Positions 23,101 to 29,972 of a stretch of 64,000 nucleotides of DNA are shown here, one piece after another; position 1 is the first letter of the stretch; every line of letters begins with the position of its first letter. The stretch covers positions 7,033,263 through 7,097,262 of the forward strand of contig JASSKH010000029.1 of assembly GCA_031763025.1 (NCBI GenBank), given 5' to 3'. Source of the DNA: Macrocystis pyrifera (Eukaryota > Sar > Phaeophyceae > Laminariales > Laminariaceae). The translations under genes and the position numbers were made by a program. The notes under the pieces were generated by a model. It worked only from the letters and a program-made list of their open reading frames with translations, was not told the DNA's origin and made no database searches.

Positions 23101-25062
23101 CGGCTACGGCCATGCATGATGATGAGTACGCCGCGCGCCTCCCCCCTCCCCCGCCCTCCCGAACCCCAAACTATCGCGGCCTATCACAGGCCCCGCGACC
23201 AATCCCTCCGACTTGCGCGGCAAGCGTGATCCAGCGGATTCCTATTTTGAAGCACGTGTTCGGCATCTTCGGCCTGGTGGGCGCTTCGAGCTACAGTATA
23301 ACCAAGGCCCTCAAGAAGTCGAGCATCGTGCTGTACGTGGGTGGGATAGCGGTGAGAGGCCCCAACCCTTTGTCTGTTTGTCAGACATCGAATTAAGATG
23401 CTCAAGTACGATCAGCATTACAGTACTAAGAGCAGAACTGGGAATGTACCCTCTGGAGACAAATAGAGACGTGAGAGAGTTGAAATGGAAATATATAGTA
23501 GGCAACATGCCAAAAAAAGAAGTTGCCAGTCGTAGCTGACAGAGCTGTACGGGAGAAAGTGACAAAAGGGCGAGCTGGAATAAGGTGGGATAACGTAGTT
23601 GAGAAAAGTATGGAAGGATATAGGAGGAAACCAAGAAGAGATTATGTTCGCAGAGAAGTTCGGGGATACAAGGCACAAGTAGAAGAAAGGATAGAAAGAA
23701 GGGAGAGGCTAGCGCTAAGAAACAAGGTGGAAACGGAAAAACACTTGAGAGATATACGGGGGATTGAGCGAAGGAATAGGAATGAAAACGTATTTGCACG
23801 GCCCAATGGACTTCGCGAAAACGCTGAAAACTGCGATTTCGTAGGGGACCTGGACCTGCCAGAAAGAAGAAAAGAGGTACCTGGTATACCAGTAGCCGGG
23901 AAGAGGAGGAAGTAGATGCGCAGATGTGCCCGTGTGGCGAAGCAATAGAGAGTAGAACTTACACAGTAGGAGAATGTGAAATATGCAAGGAGGAACGGGA
24001 TGTGTTAAAAGAGGAAATGAGGGAAGTAGACGAATGTGACATGGAGGAGTTTGATGCGCTAGAAAGCGACGAGAAAGCGATCGCTATCCTAGGAGATAGA
24101 TGTTGGCCACAGGCGGTGAAACAGGAAGGGGATAATGTTAGCGAAAATCTGTGTAGTATATGGAAACAACGCCCAAATAAGGTGTCTATATTTGGAGTAG
24201 GAACGGTGCTCCGTCTCGGAAGGGATGAGTGGCCAATGGTTGGTCAAATGACTAAGTAAGGCAAGCAACAAACGAGTACGCCCTCCCCCCCCACTGGAAG
24301 CGGCCACACCAGAAAATAATTCATTTCATTGATGGTGTCATCCAGATGCAAGGAAGTCCGCCTCTCAAGCGGTTCTTAGTAGGATGCGGCTCACCCTTCA
24401 TGCGGCTCGCCCCAACACCTCACGGCGCTTCGCGCTTTGGTGCAAGCAATGTCTGCCTGGTCGGTGAAAACCGGACATGCTCCGTCCCGGCATTGTAGGG
24501 ATGCGAGGGCCTATGGCCATACGACTACGGCCTTGCATGAGATCGAGTACATCTCTCCTATCGAGTACACTACACTCCCCCCCCCCCCCCCCCCCCTCAT
24601 GTCCAGGCTGGTGAGCCGAAAAAAAAACGCCTGACAACACCAATTATCGTCGTATTAATACAAATACCTGGTTTACGGTGGTAGGAGCTGTTTCTATCTA
24701 CGCCTGCCGAGGAGAGACTGTTCGTGGGGAAGAGGAAGGGCTTCATCAAGCTGGCCATGCGCACGGGGAGCGAGGTGATCCCCTGCTACTACTTCGGCAA
24801 CACCACGGTTTTGGAGGTGAGATAGGTGGCGTGCTGGGACAGAAGGGGGGAGGGGGGGGGGGAGCTCTTCTGCTATTTCGGCAATGCCACCCTTTTAGAG
24901 GCGAGATAGGTGGCGTGCGGCGGCAGAAGGGGGGGAGGGGGGGGGGGAGCTCTTCTGCTATTTCAGCAATGCCACGGCTTTAAGGGCGGAAGAGATGGCG
25001 TGTGATATTCGAGAAGAAGGGAAAGGGTGCTACTACTGCGGTGATACCTCGGATTTGGAGGG

Positions 25063-25108
<46 letters not shown>

Positions 25109-25933
25109 CTCTGCTACTCTATTTTTTGCGCTTTGACAACAAACACAACGGTTTTTGTTTTGTAGGTGAAATGGATGAAGAGTGATATTTGAGGAGGGGA
25201 GGTGGGGGGAGGGTCTGCTACTACTCCGAGCACACCACGGTTTTGAATACGAGATGGGTGGCGTGCATGATTTGGCGGGATTCGTGGAGCCGGGACGGGA
25301 GAATTTTCCTGAGAGGAGCATGCAGGTTTCCTAAGAATGATGCCCTATGGTCTCTACTGCTGTAGGTATCTTCTTTCGGCGACAGGCCGGGGAGGGGAGG
25401 GGGGTGGGGGTTGTACTTGATATCATGCATGGCCGTAGTCCGGGAGGGGGGGGGAGGGGGTATAGTATGGATGTGGAACTGTCTACCTGTGGGGGTAGGG
25501 GGGAAGGGGTCGTGCTCCGCTATTTCGCTGGTGTGTGCTTTTGCCTGCTGCAGTGGGTGCCACATAACTGTGCGCGGTTCTTTCTTGTATAAAGACACGT
25601 TACTTGTTCATTTTGTATTTTTCCGTTCTTGTTTTCGGGCTGAAGTGCGCTCCAAAACCGAACCTGCTTGCTGAAGGTCACTCTAAAAACCCGAACCTGC
25701 TTGGTGGAAGTTCGTACCGTAAACCGAACCAACCTCCTTTGGTACGGTACAGCACAAATCGCTGTATAGGGTTCTAGCAAGAACGGCTTGGGGGTTGATT
25801 TTTTTTTTTGTCGGAGCCATGAAACGTGCCGATTATTCACGCGGCTGTATGCGCCACTCCAATGTGTAGATTCCCGACGTCGCGACCCCCCCCCCCCCCC
25901 CCCCCACCCCTCCCCATTCTACTCCCCCCTACT

Positions 25934-25965
<32 letters not shown>

Positions 25966-27197
25966 CTCCACAACCCACCTCCTCCTTCACTCCTCCCACG
26001 CCCCCCTCCCCCCCTCTACCCCTTCGACGCCCTCTTTTTTGTTGTTTGTTTGATTTCGATTTTTTTCGTCTGGCGCCCACAGATCATCCGGCACCCGATG
26101 CTGACGAACATCAGCCGCAAGCTCGGCGTCAGCATTACTATCCTTTGGGGGCGATGGGGTTTGCCGGTCCCCATGCCCTGCAAGGTGAATCATTATTCGG
26201 CTCGCCTCCCCCCCCCCCCCCCCAATTCATTGAGTTGGATCGTTTTTGTGCGGGGAGAGCCTTCACTCCGCACGAGGGGGATGATCGTATCAAGTTTTGT
26301 GTTCATGGTAAGGCACCCACGAGGCAGTTACATGGTGTAGACCCGTTGCTGTTTCTGGGAGTGGCCACGTCAGAAATTAAAATCAATTCATTGACGCCGT
26401 CATCCACATGCAAGAAAATCTGCCTCACAAGCAGCTCTTGGTAGGACGCAGCTCACTCCTCGTGCGACTCGCCCAACACCTCACGGCGCTTCGCAAAGAT
26501 TGGTGCAAGCAATGCCTGCCTCATCGGTGGAAACCCGGCGTGCTCCGTCGCGACATTGTAGGGGTGCGAGGGTCTATGGTCATACGACTACGTCCATGCA
26601 TGATATCGAGTACACCCCCCCCCCCCTCCCCCGCGCTTGGTGCAAGCAATGTCTGCCTGCTCGGTGAAAAGCCGACGTGCTCCGCCCCGGCAGTGTCGGG
26701 ATGCGAGGGTCTACGGTCATACGACTACGGCCATGCATGATATCGCGTACAGCCTCCCCCCCTTCGACTTTGGCCATGCATAACATGAGAACCCCCCCCT
26801 TCATTGATGCTGTCATATATATGCAAGAAAATCTGCCTCACAAGCGGTTCTTAGTACGATGCAGCTCACCCTTCGTGCGACTCGCCGGACACCTCACGGC
26901 GCTCCGCGCTTGGTGCAAGCAAAGTCTGCGTGGTCGGTGAATGCCCGACGTGCTCCGTCCCGGCATTGTAGGGATGCGCGGGTCTACGGTCATACGACTA
27001 CGTCCATGCATGATATCGAGTACACCCCGCCCCTCCCCCGCAGTTGGTGCAAGCAAAGTCTGCCTGGTCGGTGAAAAGCCGACGTGCTCCGTCCCGGCAG
27101 TGTAGGGATGCAAGGGTCTACGGTCATACGACTACGGCCATGCATGATATCGAGTACACCCTCCCCCCCCTTCGACTACGGCCATGCATGACATGAG

Positions 27198-27266
<69 letters not shown>

Positions 27267-29223
27267 TTTCCCTCCTCTGTGCGTAAAGGTGGTGTGCGTT
27301 ACGGGCAAGCCGCTGGGCATGCCGAAGAAAGAGTTTCCCTCCGATGAGGATGTGGACAAGTGGGTTTCATGGCTTGGCTTGTTGATGTGTCTGTTTCTTG
27401 TCTGGTACCGGTATCTCGTTTCTAAATTTTACCAAATCATGTACCGTACTTCGTGCGTCCGTACGAATCGGGTACATTGTCATGTGTGTACTGCACCAGA
27501 GACGTTGTGGTGGTCGGTCTATTCGCTATTGATGGGTATATGTTCATGTGGTGGTCGGTCTATTCGCCAGGTATTTTTTCATGTATATCAGCACGAGTTA
27601 CCGGGCTTGTTATGACGGGGGTCCATAATAAATAGGACCAAATATTGTCAATAAAAATAGGTAAACATATAGTTTTTTTATCTATACCATAGGTCCTGTT
27701 AACTATGGACCCCCCGTAATAGTTCTCTCACTTCGTTATTTTCGTTTTTCTTCTGTTGTCTTTCGTATCTCGTTCTGTTTTCCTTCTTTCGTTTTTTTTT
27801 TTAAAATGTTTGTCGTAAATGTCTTGTGGCTGTCTTCCTGTTCTCGCGCGTACTCGTACCTGTTTCTTCGTCGCTTTCTTTATCCCGTGGCTGTTACGAC
27901 TCACACGTCTTACCTCCCCCCCAAAACGTGAACAAACATTTTGTTGTTCGTTTTTGTTTTTTATTCGTTTTTTTCTCGGCATCTCATTTTTTTTATTTTT
28001 TTTTGCTCTTCTTTTCTCTTTTCATCCTAGTAGTAGCTCAGATCCGGGGTGCCATTGCAGGTTCTTTCCCCCCTTCCCCACATGCGCATGAGGCAAGTTT
28101 CTAACGTATGCTTGACACTCCCTGAGTTCCACAGCAATTCAGGTTTTGTTCCAGTCAATGCGGGATACCTGTACTGCATGAGCCCATATAGAAACCGTAG
28201 TGATATTAATAGTATGCGCGATCGAAGTATGACACACAGCTTACAAACGTGGGTCTCGACGAAAGCCTCGACCTCACAGCCATTGATTTAAAATATATAC
28301 GCGAAGCATGTACCTGGTATGTTTATTCGTGTTGTCATTTTCATGCTGTTTTTTTTCTCCTATTATTTTCCAAGTTTTTTTTTTTTTTCTTCTTTTAGTG
28401 TTATTTGCTCGGCGTATTTCCATGTTTCCTTGTTTCTTCTATCCTGTCTCAAGCTCGCCCCCCCCCCCCCCCCCCCCCCCCCCCCCCTATATTATATACC
28501 TGGAATAAAAAATATAGGTTGGGTTGGCGTCGGTTGGCGACGACGCTGTAACACACGCCTCTCACTGCGTGAGCTAGACAGCCAGGGTACCGGTTTTTTT
28601 TTTTTTTTTTGGCGGTTACCACGGCTGGCGGTCAAGTTAGATCGTTTTTGTGCGGGGAGAACCTTTTCTCTGCACAAGGGGGATGATCGTATCACGTAGT
28701 GTGTATATGGTGTGGCACCCACGAGGAAGTTACTTAGTAAACCCATTGCTGTCTCTGGAAAATGGCCACACCAGAAATTAAACCGATTCATTGATGCTGT
28801 CATCCATATGCAAGAAAATCCGCCTCTAAAGCGATTCTTAGTAGGATGCAGCTCACCCTTCATGCGACTCGCCCAACACCTCACGGCGCTTCTCGCTTGG
28901 TGCAAGCAATGTTTGTCTGGTCGGTGAAAACCCGACGTGCTCCGTCCCGGCATTGTAAGGATGCGAGGGTCTATGGTCATACGACTTCGGCCCTGCATGA
29001 TCATGAGTACCCCCCCCGTCCCCCGTCCCCCTCCCCCCCACGACCATGCATGATATCGAGTACATCCCCCCCCACCCCCCCCCTCCCCCCCACCGCTCCC
29101 TCCTGGTGCTTGTTGCGGTTCAGGTACCACACGTTGTACGTGAAGGAAGTGAAACGGCTGTTTGACACGCACAAGGGACGTGTCCCGGATTACAAGGACA
29201 AGGAGCTCTTCATCGAGACTTGA
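11452..29223 (+). CDS. DGAT2: diacylglycerol O-acyltransferase type 2 (seven exons)
   Basis: Exons 11452-11724, 13799-13915, 23190-23351, 24685-24816, 26083-26184, 27289-27359 and 29124-29223 total 957 nt, giving 318 aa. Introns 1-5 are phase 0 and intron 6 is phase 2; all use GT-AG. DGAT2 transfers a fatty acyl group from acyl-CoA to diacylglycerol, the last step of triacylglycerol synthesis, at the ER membrane. Visible family hallmarks: two hydrophobic segments at about residues 15-62; the catalytic-site motif QPHGV (PHG at 115-117); 'LKHVFGIFGLV' at about 150-160; 'YVGGIAELF' at 179-187; 'RKGFIKLA' at 201-208 leading to 'PCYYFGN'; 'SRKLGVS' followed by WGRWGLP; and 'GKPLGMP'. The length is typical of algal DGAT2. 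Introns run from about 1.1 to 9.3 kb and are packed with mobile elements. The start is the first ATG in frame (catgggc). A monoacylglycerol or wax-ester acyltransferase of the same superfamily is possible but less likely. Confidence 0.94.
11768..12360 (+). repeat. splice-edge echo array of DGAT2 exon 1
   Basis: Diverged copies of the last 40 or so nt of exon 1 plus its donor lie at about 11826-11869, 12001-12046, 12099-12146, 12199-12236 and 12316-12356; the exon itself is unit 1. Read in the exon frame, units give FKCVLMLHDFEL, FGRMLKLHEFEQ, FFKSVLNLHDFQQ and RVLKLHDFEQ; unit 5 is disrupted. Units 2 and 3 keep GTGAGG at the junction, unit 4 has GTGAAG, and unit 6 has lost the G of its GT. 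G-rich runs lie between most units (the longest within 11768-11811). Confidence 0.85.
11934..11985 (-). mobile_element. poly(C)-tailed SINE, 3'-end fragment
   Basis: Reverse-orientation 'gtactcatg..catgcatggccgta' motif, the extreme 3' end of the family. Confidence 0.55.
12530..12581 (+). repeat. poly(G) tract
   Basis: About 52 consecutive G in DGAT2 intron 1. Confidence 0.9.
12645..12860 (+). repeat. TCTATC/CTCTGTC-type microsatellite
   Basis: Imperfect pyrimidine-rich hexamer repeats in DGAT2 intron 1. Confidence 0.7.
13145..13372. repeat. TATCGAAGTATCGAA satellite
   Basis: Dense array of TATCGAA and TTCGATA words in both orientations, able to fold on itself. Lies in DGAT2 intron 1. Confidence 0.8.
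13402..13678 (+). repeat. upstream echo of DGAT2 exon 2 acceptor edge
   Basis: 13506-13678 duplicates 13679-13841: about 120 nt of intron end, the acceptor 'cacgccatgcag' and the first 14 codons (VMETSEAELLEIEK against VMETSEAEVLEIEK in the real exon). The copy then reads into a stop (GGA ATG AAC TGA) and lacks the PHG motif. A third, more decayed unit without the exon part is at 13402-13505. Confidence 0.9.
13799..13915 (+). CDS. DGAT2: DGAT2 exon 2 (PHG motif)
   Basis: 39 codons, phase 0 at both ends (GCAG|GTAATG...ATCTG|GTGAGT). Contains IIYAVQPHGVMSIAGICAAI, with the catalytic His-Pro-type PHG. Confidence 0.94.
14090..14206. repeat. GATCT-rich inverted repeat (family G)
   Basis: 'tactatgcagatcctgc.cag...tcacaacggcag' followed by 'gatgatctgtctgtagatag'. 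Related copies are at 54100-54190, 60838-60915 and 63600-63720. Confidence 0.6.
14216..14662 (+). repeat. GTTGGTG/GGTGGT-rich tract near the 5' end of DGAT2 intron 2
   Basis: Imperfect (GTTGGTGTT)n and (GGT)n. It is the complement of the CACCAAC tract at 22722-22875 near the other end of the same intron. Confidence 0.75.
14735..14842 (+). mobile_element. MITE-A copy
   Basis: Ends TTTCGGGGGACCATAA and ATGGCCTCCCCGTAAC, in DGAT2 intron 2. Confidence 0.78.
15031..15139 (+). mobile_element. MITE-A copy
   Basis: TATTACGGGGGTCCATAG left end. The right end is mutated (CGTCCCCCTTAC). Lies in DGAT2 intron 2. Confidence 0.82.
15145..15345 (+). repeat. GAAAAC / purine-rich repeat
   Basis: Imperfect (CGAAAA)n and GA-rich sequence, ending in a clean (GAAAAC)n block near 15318-15342. 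Confidence 0.65.
15720..15764. mobile_element. MITE-C end fragment
   Basis: 'ttaacccctttcgaacactc' plus 'cccgttttggtg' matches one arm of MITE-C. An A run follows at 15758-15774. Confidence 0.45.
16144..16681 (-). mobile_element. poly(C)-tailed SINE-like element, near full length
   Basis: On the minus strand it runs from 'ctatattatatacctggtat' and 'ggttgggttggcgtc' through an internal T run to the 3' end 'catgataatgagtac' and a C tract. Both ends are flanked by C runs (G on this strand). Confidence 0.85.
17091..17115 (+). repeat. poly(G) tract
   Basis: About 30 G preceded by an A run. Confidence 0.85.
17266..17463 (+). repeat. dispersed repeat R, second copy
   Basis: Matches 8468-8665 and again directly precedes a LINE 3' fragment. 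Confidence 0.65.
17464..18053 (+). mobile_element. LINE 3' fragment with poly(C) tail
   Basis: Same family as 8868-10143. The zinc-type cluster reads 'CPCGKAIESRTHIVGECGIY', followed by 'KEERDVLKEEM' and 'ILGDRWWPQEAKQEGD'-like coding sequence in the main frame at 17672-18037. The copy is 5' truncated and broken. It ends 'caacaaatgagtacg' + C13. Confidence 0.83.
18310..18853 (-). mobile_element. poly(C)-tailed SINE-like element, near full length
   Basis: C tract (G on this strand) at 18310-18331, then the complementary 3' end with an extra 'tcgataggagagatgtactc' duplication. Ends at the 'ggttgggttggcgcc' head. Lies in DGAT2 intron 2. Confidence 0.85.
18860..19265. other. DGAT2 intron 2, no recognised element
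   Basis: I see no repeat or exon signature. Confidence 0.35.
19266..19374 (+). mobile_element. MITE-A copy
   Basis: Both ends complete (TATTACGGGGGGCCATAG / GATCCCCCGTAATA). Confidence 0.86.
19612..19718 (-). mobile_element. MITE-A copy
   Basis: TATTCCGGGGGACCGTAG left end, CTATGGTCCCCCGTA right end. Confidence 0.84.
19722..19822. mobile_element. MITE-C copy
   Basis: 'ggaacccttttagagctgca' at the left and 'ggactgcagtactaaaaagg' at the right, with an internal A run. It directly abuts the preceding MITE-A. Confidence 0.78.
20077..20186 (-). mobile_element. MITE-A copy
   Basis: TATTTTCGGGGGGCCATAG left end and GGTCCCCCGCAATA right end. Confidence 0.82.
20389..20497 (-). mobile_element. MITE-A copy
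   Basis: TATTACGGAGGTCCGTAG left end and GGTCCCCCGTAATA right end. Confidence 0.85.
20498..20583. mobile_element. MITE-C copy
   Basis: 'taccgcagtccggtttcggg' and 'gggaccgcggcacgaaaagg' arms around 'gacaaaccagtcaaattc'. It abuts a MITE-A, as at 19722. Confidence 0.7.
20592..20748 (+). mobile_element. poly(C)-tailed SINE, 3' fragment without its tail
   Basis: 'ggacgcagctcgcccttcac' to 'gtcgtggggcatgcgaac'. The 3' terminus is replaced by a MITE-A copy. Confidence 0.65.
20750..20861 (-). mobile_element. MITE-A copy
   Basis: GTTTACGGGGGGCCGCAG left end and TGGTCCCCCCGGTAAATA right end. Confidence 0.8.
21420..21660 (+). mobile_element. tRNA-headed SINE
   Basis: B-box-like 'ggttcgagtctcatt' at about 21430, then the shared body 'aaaatcgacgagcggtggga' and 'aaggcacgtgccgggg'. 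The G run at this position is expanded (21589-21601). Related to 55077-55400. Confidence 0.7.
21680..21724. mobile_element. MITE-C end fragment
   Basis: 'gaagtgcagtccaacaaggg' + 'ttaac' resembles one MITE-C arm. Confidence 0.35.
21735..21960. mobile_element. inverted-repeat element E
   Basis: Ends 'tcggagagcttttttccccc' and 'gggaaaaaaaagctctccga' are inverted repeats. The interior 'ggcgttctgtcac', 'gtgaaattctt' and 'aaaatctggaaga' is shared with 46434-46676. MITE-like, non-coding. Confidence 0.7.
21961..22567. other. DGAT2 intron 2, no recognised element
   Basis: No repeat family or exon seen. Confidence 0.35.
22568..22680 (-). mobile_element. MITE-A copy
   Basis: TATTCCGGGGGGGCCATAG left end and GGTCCCCCGTGATG right end. 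Confidence 0.82.
22722..22875 (+). repeat. CAACACCACC-type tract near the 3' end of DGAT2 intron 2
   Basis: Imperfect (CACCAAC)n, complementary in type to the GTTGGTG tract at 14216-14662. Confidence 0.75.
22876..23085 (+). mobile_element. LINE extreme 3' fragment
   Basis: 'ggtggccaca', 'atatggaaacaacgcaatcg', 'gtctcgaaagggatgcgtgg' and 'tcaatggccaaatgaatgac' match the last 200 or so bp of the LINE family. Confidence 0.75.
23086..23140 (+). mobile_element. poly(C)-tailed SINE, 3'-end fragment
   Basis: 'tatggccatacggctacggc' then 'catgatgatgagtacgcc'. It follows the LINE fragment end-to-end. Confidence 0.55.
23190..23351 (+). CDS. DGAT2: DGAT2 exon 3
   Basis: 54 codons, acceptor ATCACAG|GCC, donor ATAGCG|GTGAGA, phase 0. 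Contains 'RIPILKHVFGIFGLVGASSY' and 'SSIVLYVGGIA'. Another AG lies at 23222-23224, but only the acceptor at 23189 keeps phase 0. Confidence 0.9.
23393..24292 (+). mobile_element. LINE 3' fragment, best copy
   Basis: The longest copy without internal duplication. The first part encodes 'RRERLALRNKVETEKHLRDI' and 'DLDLPERRK'; after a frame change, 23924-24259 gives 'CPCGEAIESRTYTVGECE' and downstream acidic sequence. It is 5' truncated (no endonuclease or RT core) and ends 'gcaacaaacgagtacg' with a C-rich tail. Confidence 0.85.
24293..24596 (+). mobile_element. poly(C)-tailed SINE, 3' half
   Basis: Begins at 'ctggaagcggccacacc', directly in the C tail of the LINE. It ends 'gatcgagtac', a duplicated 'tatcgagtac' and an 18-C tract. 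Confidence 0.8.
24685..24816 (+). CDS. DGAT2: DGAT2 exon 4
   Basis: 44 codons, acceptor GGTAG|GAG, donor TTGGAG|GTGAGA. Encodes ELFLSTPAEERLFVGKRKGF and then IKLAMRTGSEVIPCYYFGN, the most diagnostic DGAT2 block. Confidence 0.94.
24817..25280 (+). repeat. splice-edge echo array of DGAT2 exon 4
   Basis: Five further diverged copies of the last 35 or so nt of exon 4 plus donor region, at about 24862-24948, 24949-25026, 25027-25108, 25109-25212 and 25213-25280. In the exon frame they read CYFGNATLLE, CYFSNATALR, CYYCGDTSDLE, a decayed unit, and CYYSEHTTVLNTRW (exon: CYYFGNTTVLE). Long G runs separate units; the one at 25061-25108 is about 48 G with few interruptions. Confidence 0.85.
25405..25441 (-). 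mobile_element. poly(C)-tailed SINE, 3'-end fragment
   Basis: Reverse-orientation 'gtacttgatatcatgcatgg' + 'ccgtagtc' preceded by a G-rich run. Confidence 0.5.
25888..25964 (+). repeat. paired poly(C) tracts
   Basis: C runs of about 18 and 27 nt separated by 'acccctccccattctactcc', in DGAT2 intron 4. Confidence 0.8.
26083..26184 (+). CDS. DGAT2: DGAT2 exon 5
   Basis: 34 codons, acceptor CCCACAG|ATC, donor TGCAAG|GTGAAT, phase 0. Encodes 'LTNISRKLGVSITILWGRWG' and LPVPMPCK. Confidence 0.94.
26207..26629 (+). mobile_element. poly(C)-tailed SINE copy (array member 1)
   Basis: Starts in a C tract. Contains 'gttggatcgtttttgtgcgg' through 'gatatcgagtacacccc'. First of a head-to-tail cluster of truncated copies. 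Confidence 0.8.
26630..26798 (+). mobile_element. poly(C)-tailed SINE fragments (array member 2)
   Basis: Begins at 'cgcgcttggtgcaagcaatg', reaches 'gatatcgcgtacagcctccc', followed by a second tiny 3'-end piece 'tttggccatgcataacatga'. Confidence 0.75.
26799..27039 (+). mobile_element. poly(C)-tailed SINE fragment (array member 3)
   Basis: 'ttcattgatgctgtcatata' through 'gatatcgagtacaccccgcc'. Confidence 0.8.
27040..27266 (+). mobile_element. poly(C)-tailed SINE fragments (array member 4) with 67-nt C tail
   Basis: 'cagttggtgcaagcaaagtc' through 'gatatcgagtacaccctccc', then a short 3'-end piece running into an uninterrupted C run at 27200-27266. The run ends 22 nt before DGAT2 exon 6 and probably forms part of its pyrimidine tract. 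Confidence 0.82.
27289..27359 (+). CDS. DGAT2: DGAT2 exon 6
   Basis: 71 nt, acceptor TAAAG|GTG, donor GACAA|GTGGGT, phase 2. Encodes VVCVTGKPLGMPKKEFPSDE and DVD, plus two bases of the next Lys codon. Confidence 0.92.
27611..27721 (-). mobile_element. MITE-A copy
   Basis: TATGACGGGGGTCCATAA left end and GGACCCCCCGTAATA right end, in DGAT2 intron 6. Confidence 0.84.
27722..28457. other. DGAT2 intron 6, no recognised element
   Basis: T-rich sequence without exon or repeat signatures. Confidence 0.35.
28458..29080 (+). mobile_element. poly(C)-tailed SINE, full-length reference copy
   Basis: Preceded by a 30-nt C tract, then 'tatattatatacctggaata', 'ggttgggttggcgtcggttg', 'gagctagacagccagggtac', a T run, 'gtgcggggagaacctt', 'tatcacgtagtgtgtat', 'tggccacaccagaaatt', and the 3' part to 'gatcatgagtac' + C. 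About 530 bp. A second 3'-end piece follows at 29037-29080. I find no ORF and no clear tRNA- or 5S-like head. Confidence 0.85.
29124..29223 (+). CDS. DGAT2: DGAT2 exon 7 and stop
   Basis: Acceptor GGTTCAG|G. The first base completes the Lys codon of exon 6. Encodes YHTLYVKEVKRLFDTHKGRV and PDYKDKELFIET, then TGA at 29221-29223. Confidence 0.93.
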
Positions 29224-29685
29224 TTTCATTTTTGGTTCTTTTTTTTGTCGAGGACAACAGATAGGTAGGAGTTTGCAGCGGCATTTGATTGGGCTCTCTT
29301 GGTAGAGACCTGGATCCGCTGTCAAAAATGATGTCGTACGAGGCTTGGATTGAAGTTTGTCGAACGAATTTGATCGGGCTCTCTCTTTTGTCGAGACTCC
29401 ATTTCAATCATTAAAAACGAAATCGTCCACGTTTGATTCGAGTGTTCACCGAACATTGATTGGGGCGCCTTTGAGACCTGAGTCAAATTTTCGATTTGCT
29501 GGATAAGGCACAGTAGAAGTTTAACTTGTTTGAAGTTGGATGAGGTTCGATGGTTGCGGCTTCAACCTTGAACTTACACTTTTGGGTTTTCTTGATGCTC
29601 TTCCTTTTTTTATGCTTTCTGTATCTGTCTATGTTTCTGGCTCTGTTTCTTGTTCTTGTATGATGCGGGGGAGAGAGCGGAGGGG
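29224..29685 (+). other. DGAT2 3' flank
   Basis: Presumed 3' UTR and downstream DNA. A weak internal repeat ('tgattgggct', 'ctctcttttgtcgagac') recurs two or three times. No exon. Confidence 0.4.
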
Positions 29686-29972
29686 AGGGGGGGGGGGTGT
29701 ACTCGATAGGAGAGATGTACTCGATCTCATGCATAGCCGTAGTCGGGGGGGGTATACTCGATAGGAGAGATGTACTCGATCTCATGCATGGCCGTAGTCG
29801 TATGACCATAGACCCTCGCATCCCTACAATGCCGGGACGGAGCATGTCGGGTTTTCACCGACCAGGCAGACATTGCTTGCACCAAGCGCGAAGCGCCGTG
29901 AGGTGTCCGGCGAGTCGCATGAAGGGTGAGCTGCATCCTACTAAGAACCGCTTGTGAGGCCGTAGTCGGGGG
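29686..29972 (-). mobile_element. poly(C)-tailed SINE, 3' fragment with repeated end
   Basis: The 3'-terminal 50 or so bp (two GTACTCGAT words) occurs twice (29697-29745 and 29753 onward), followed by sequence up to 'agaaccgcttgtgaggc'. Confidence 0.75.
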
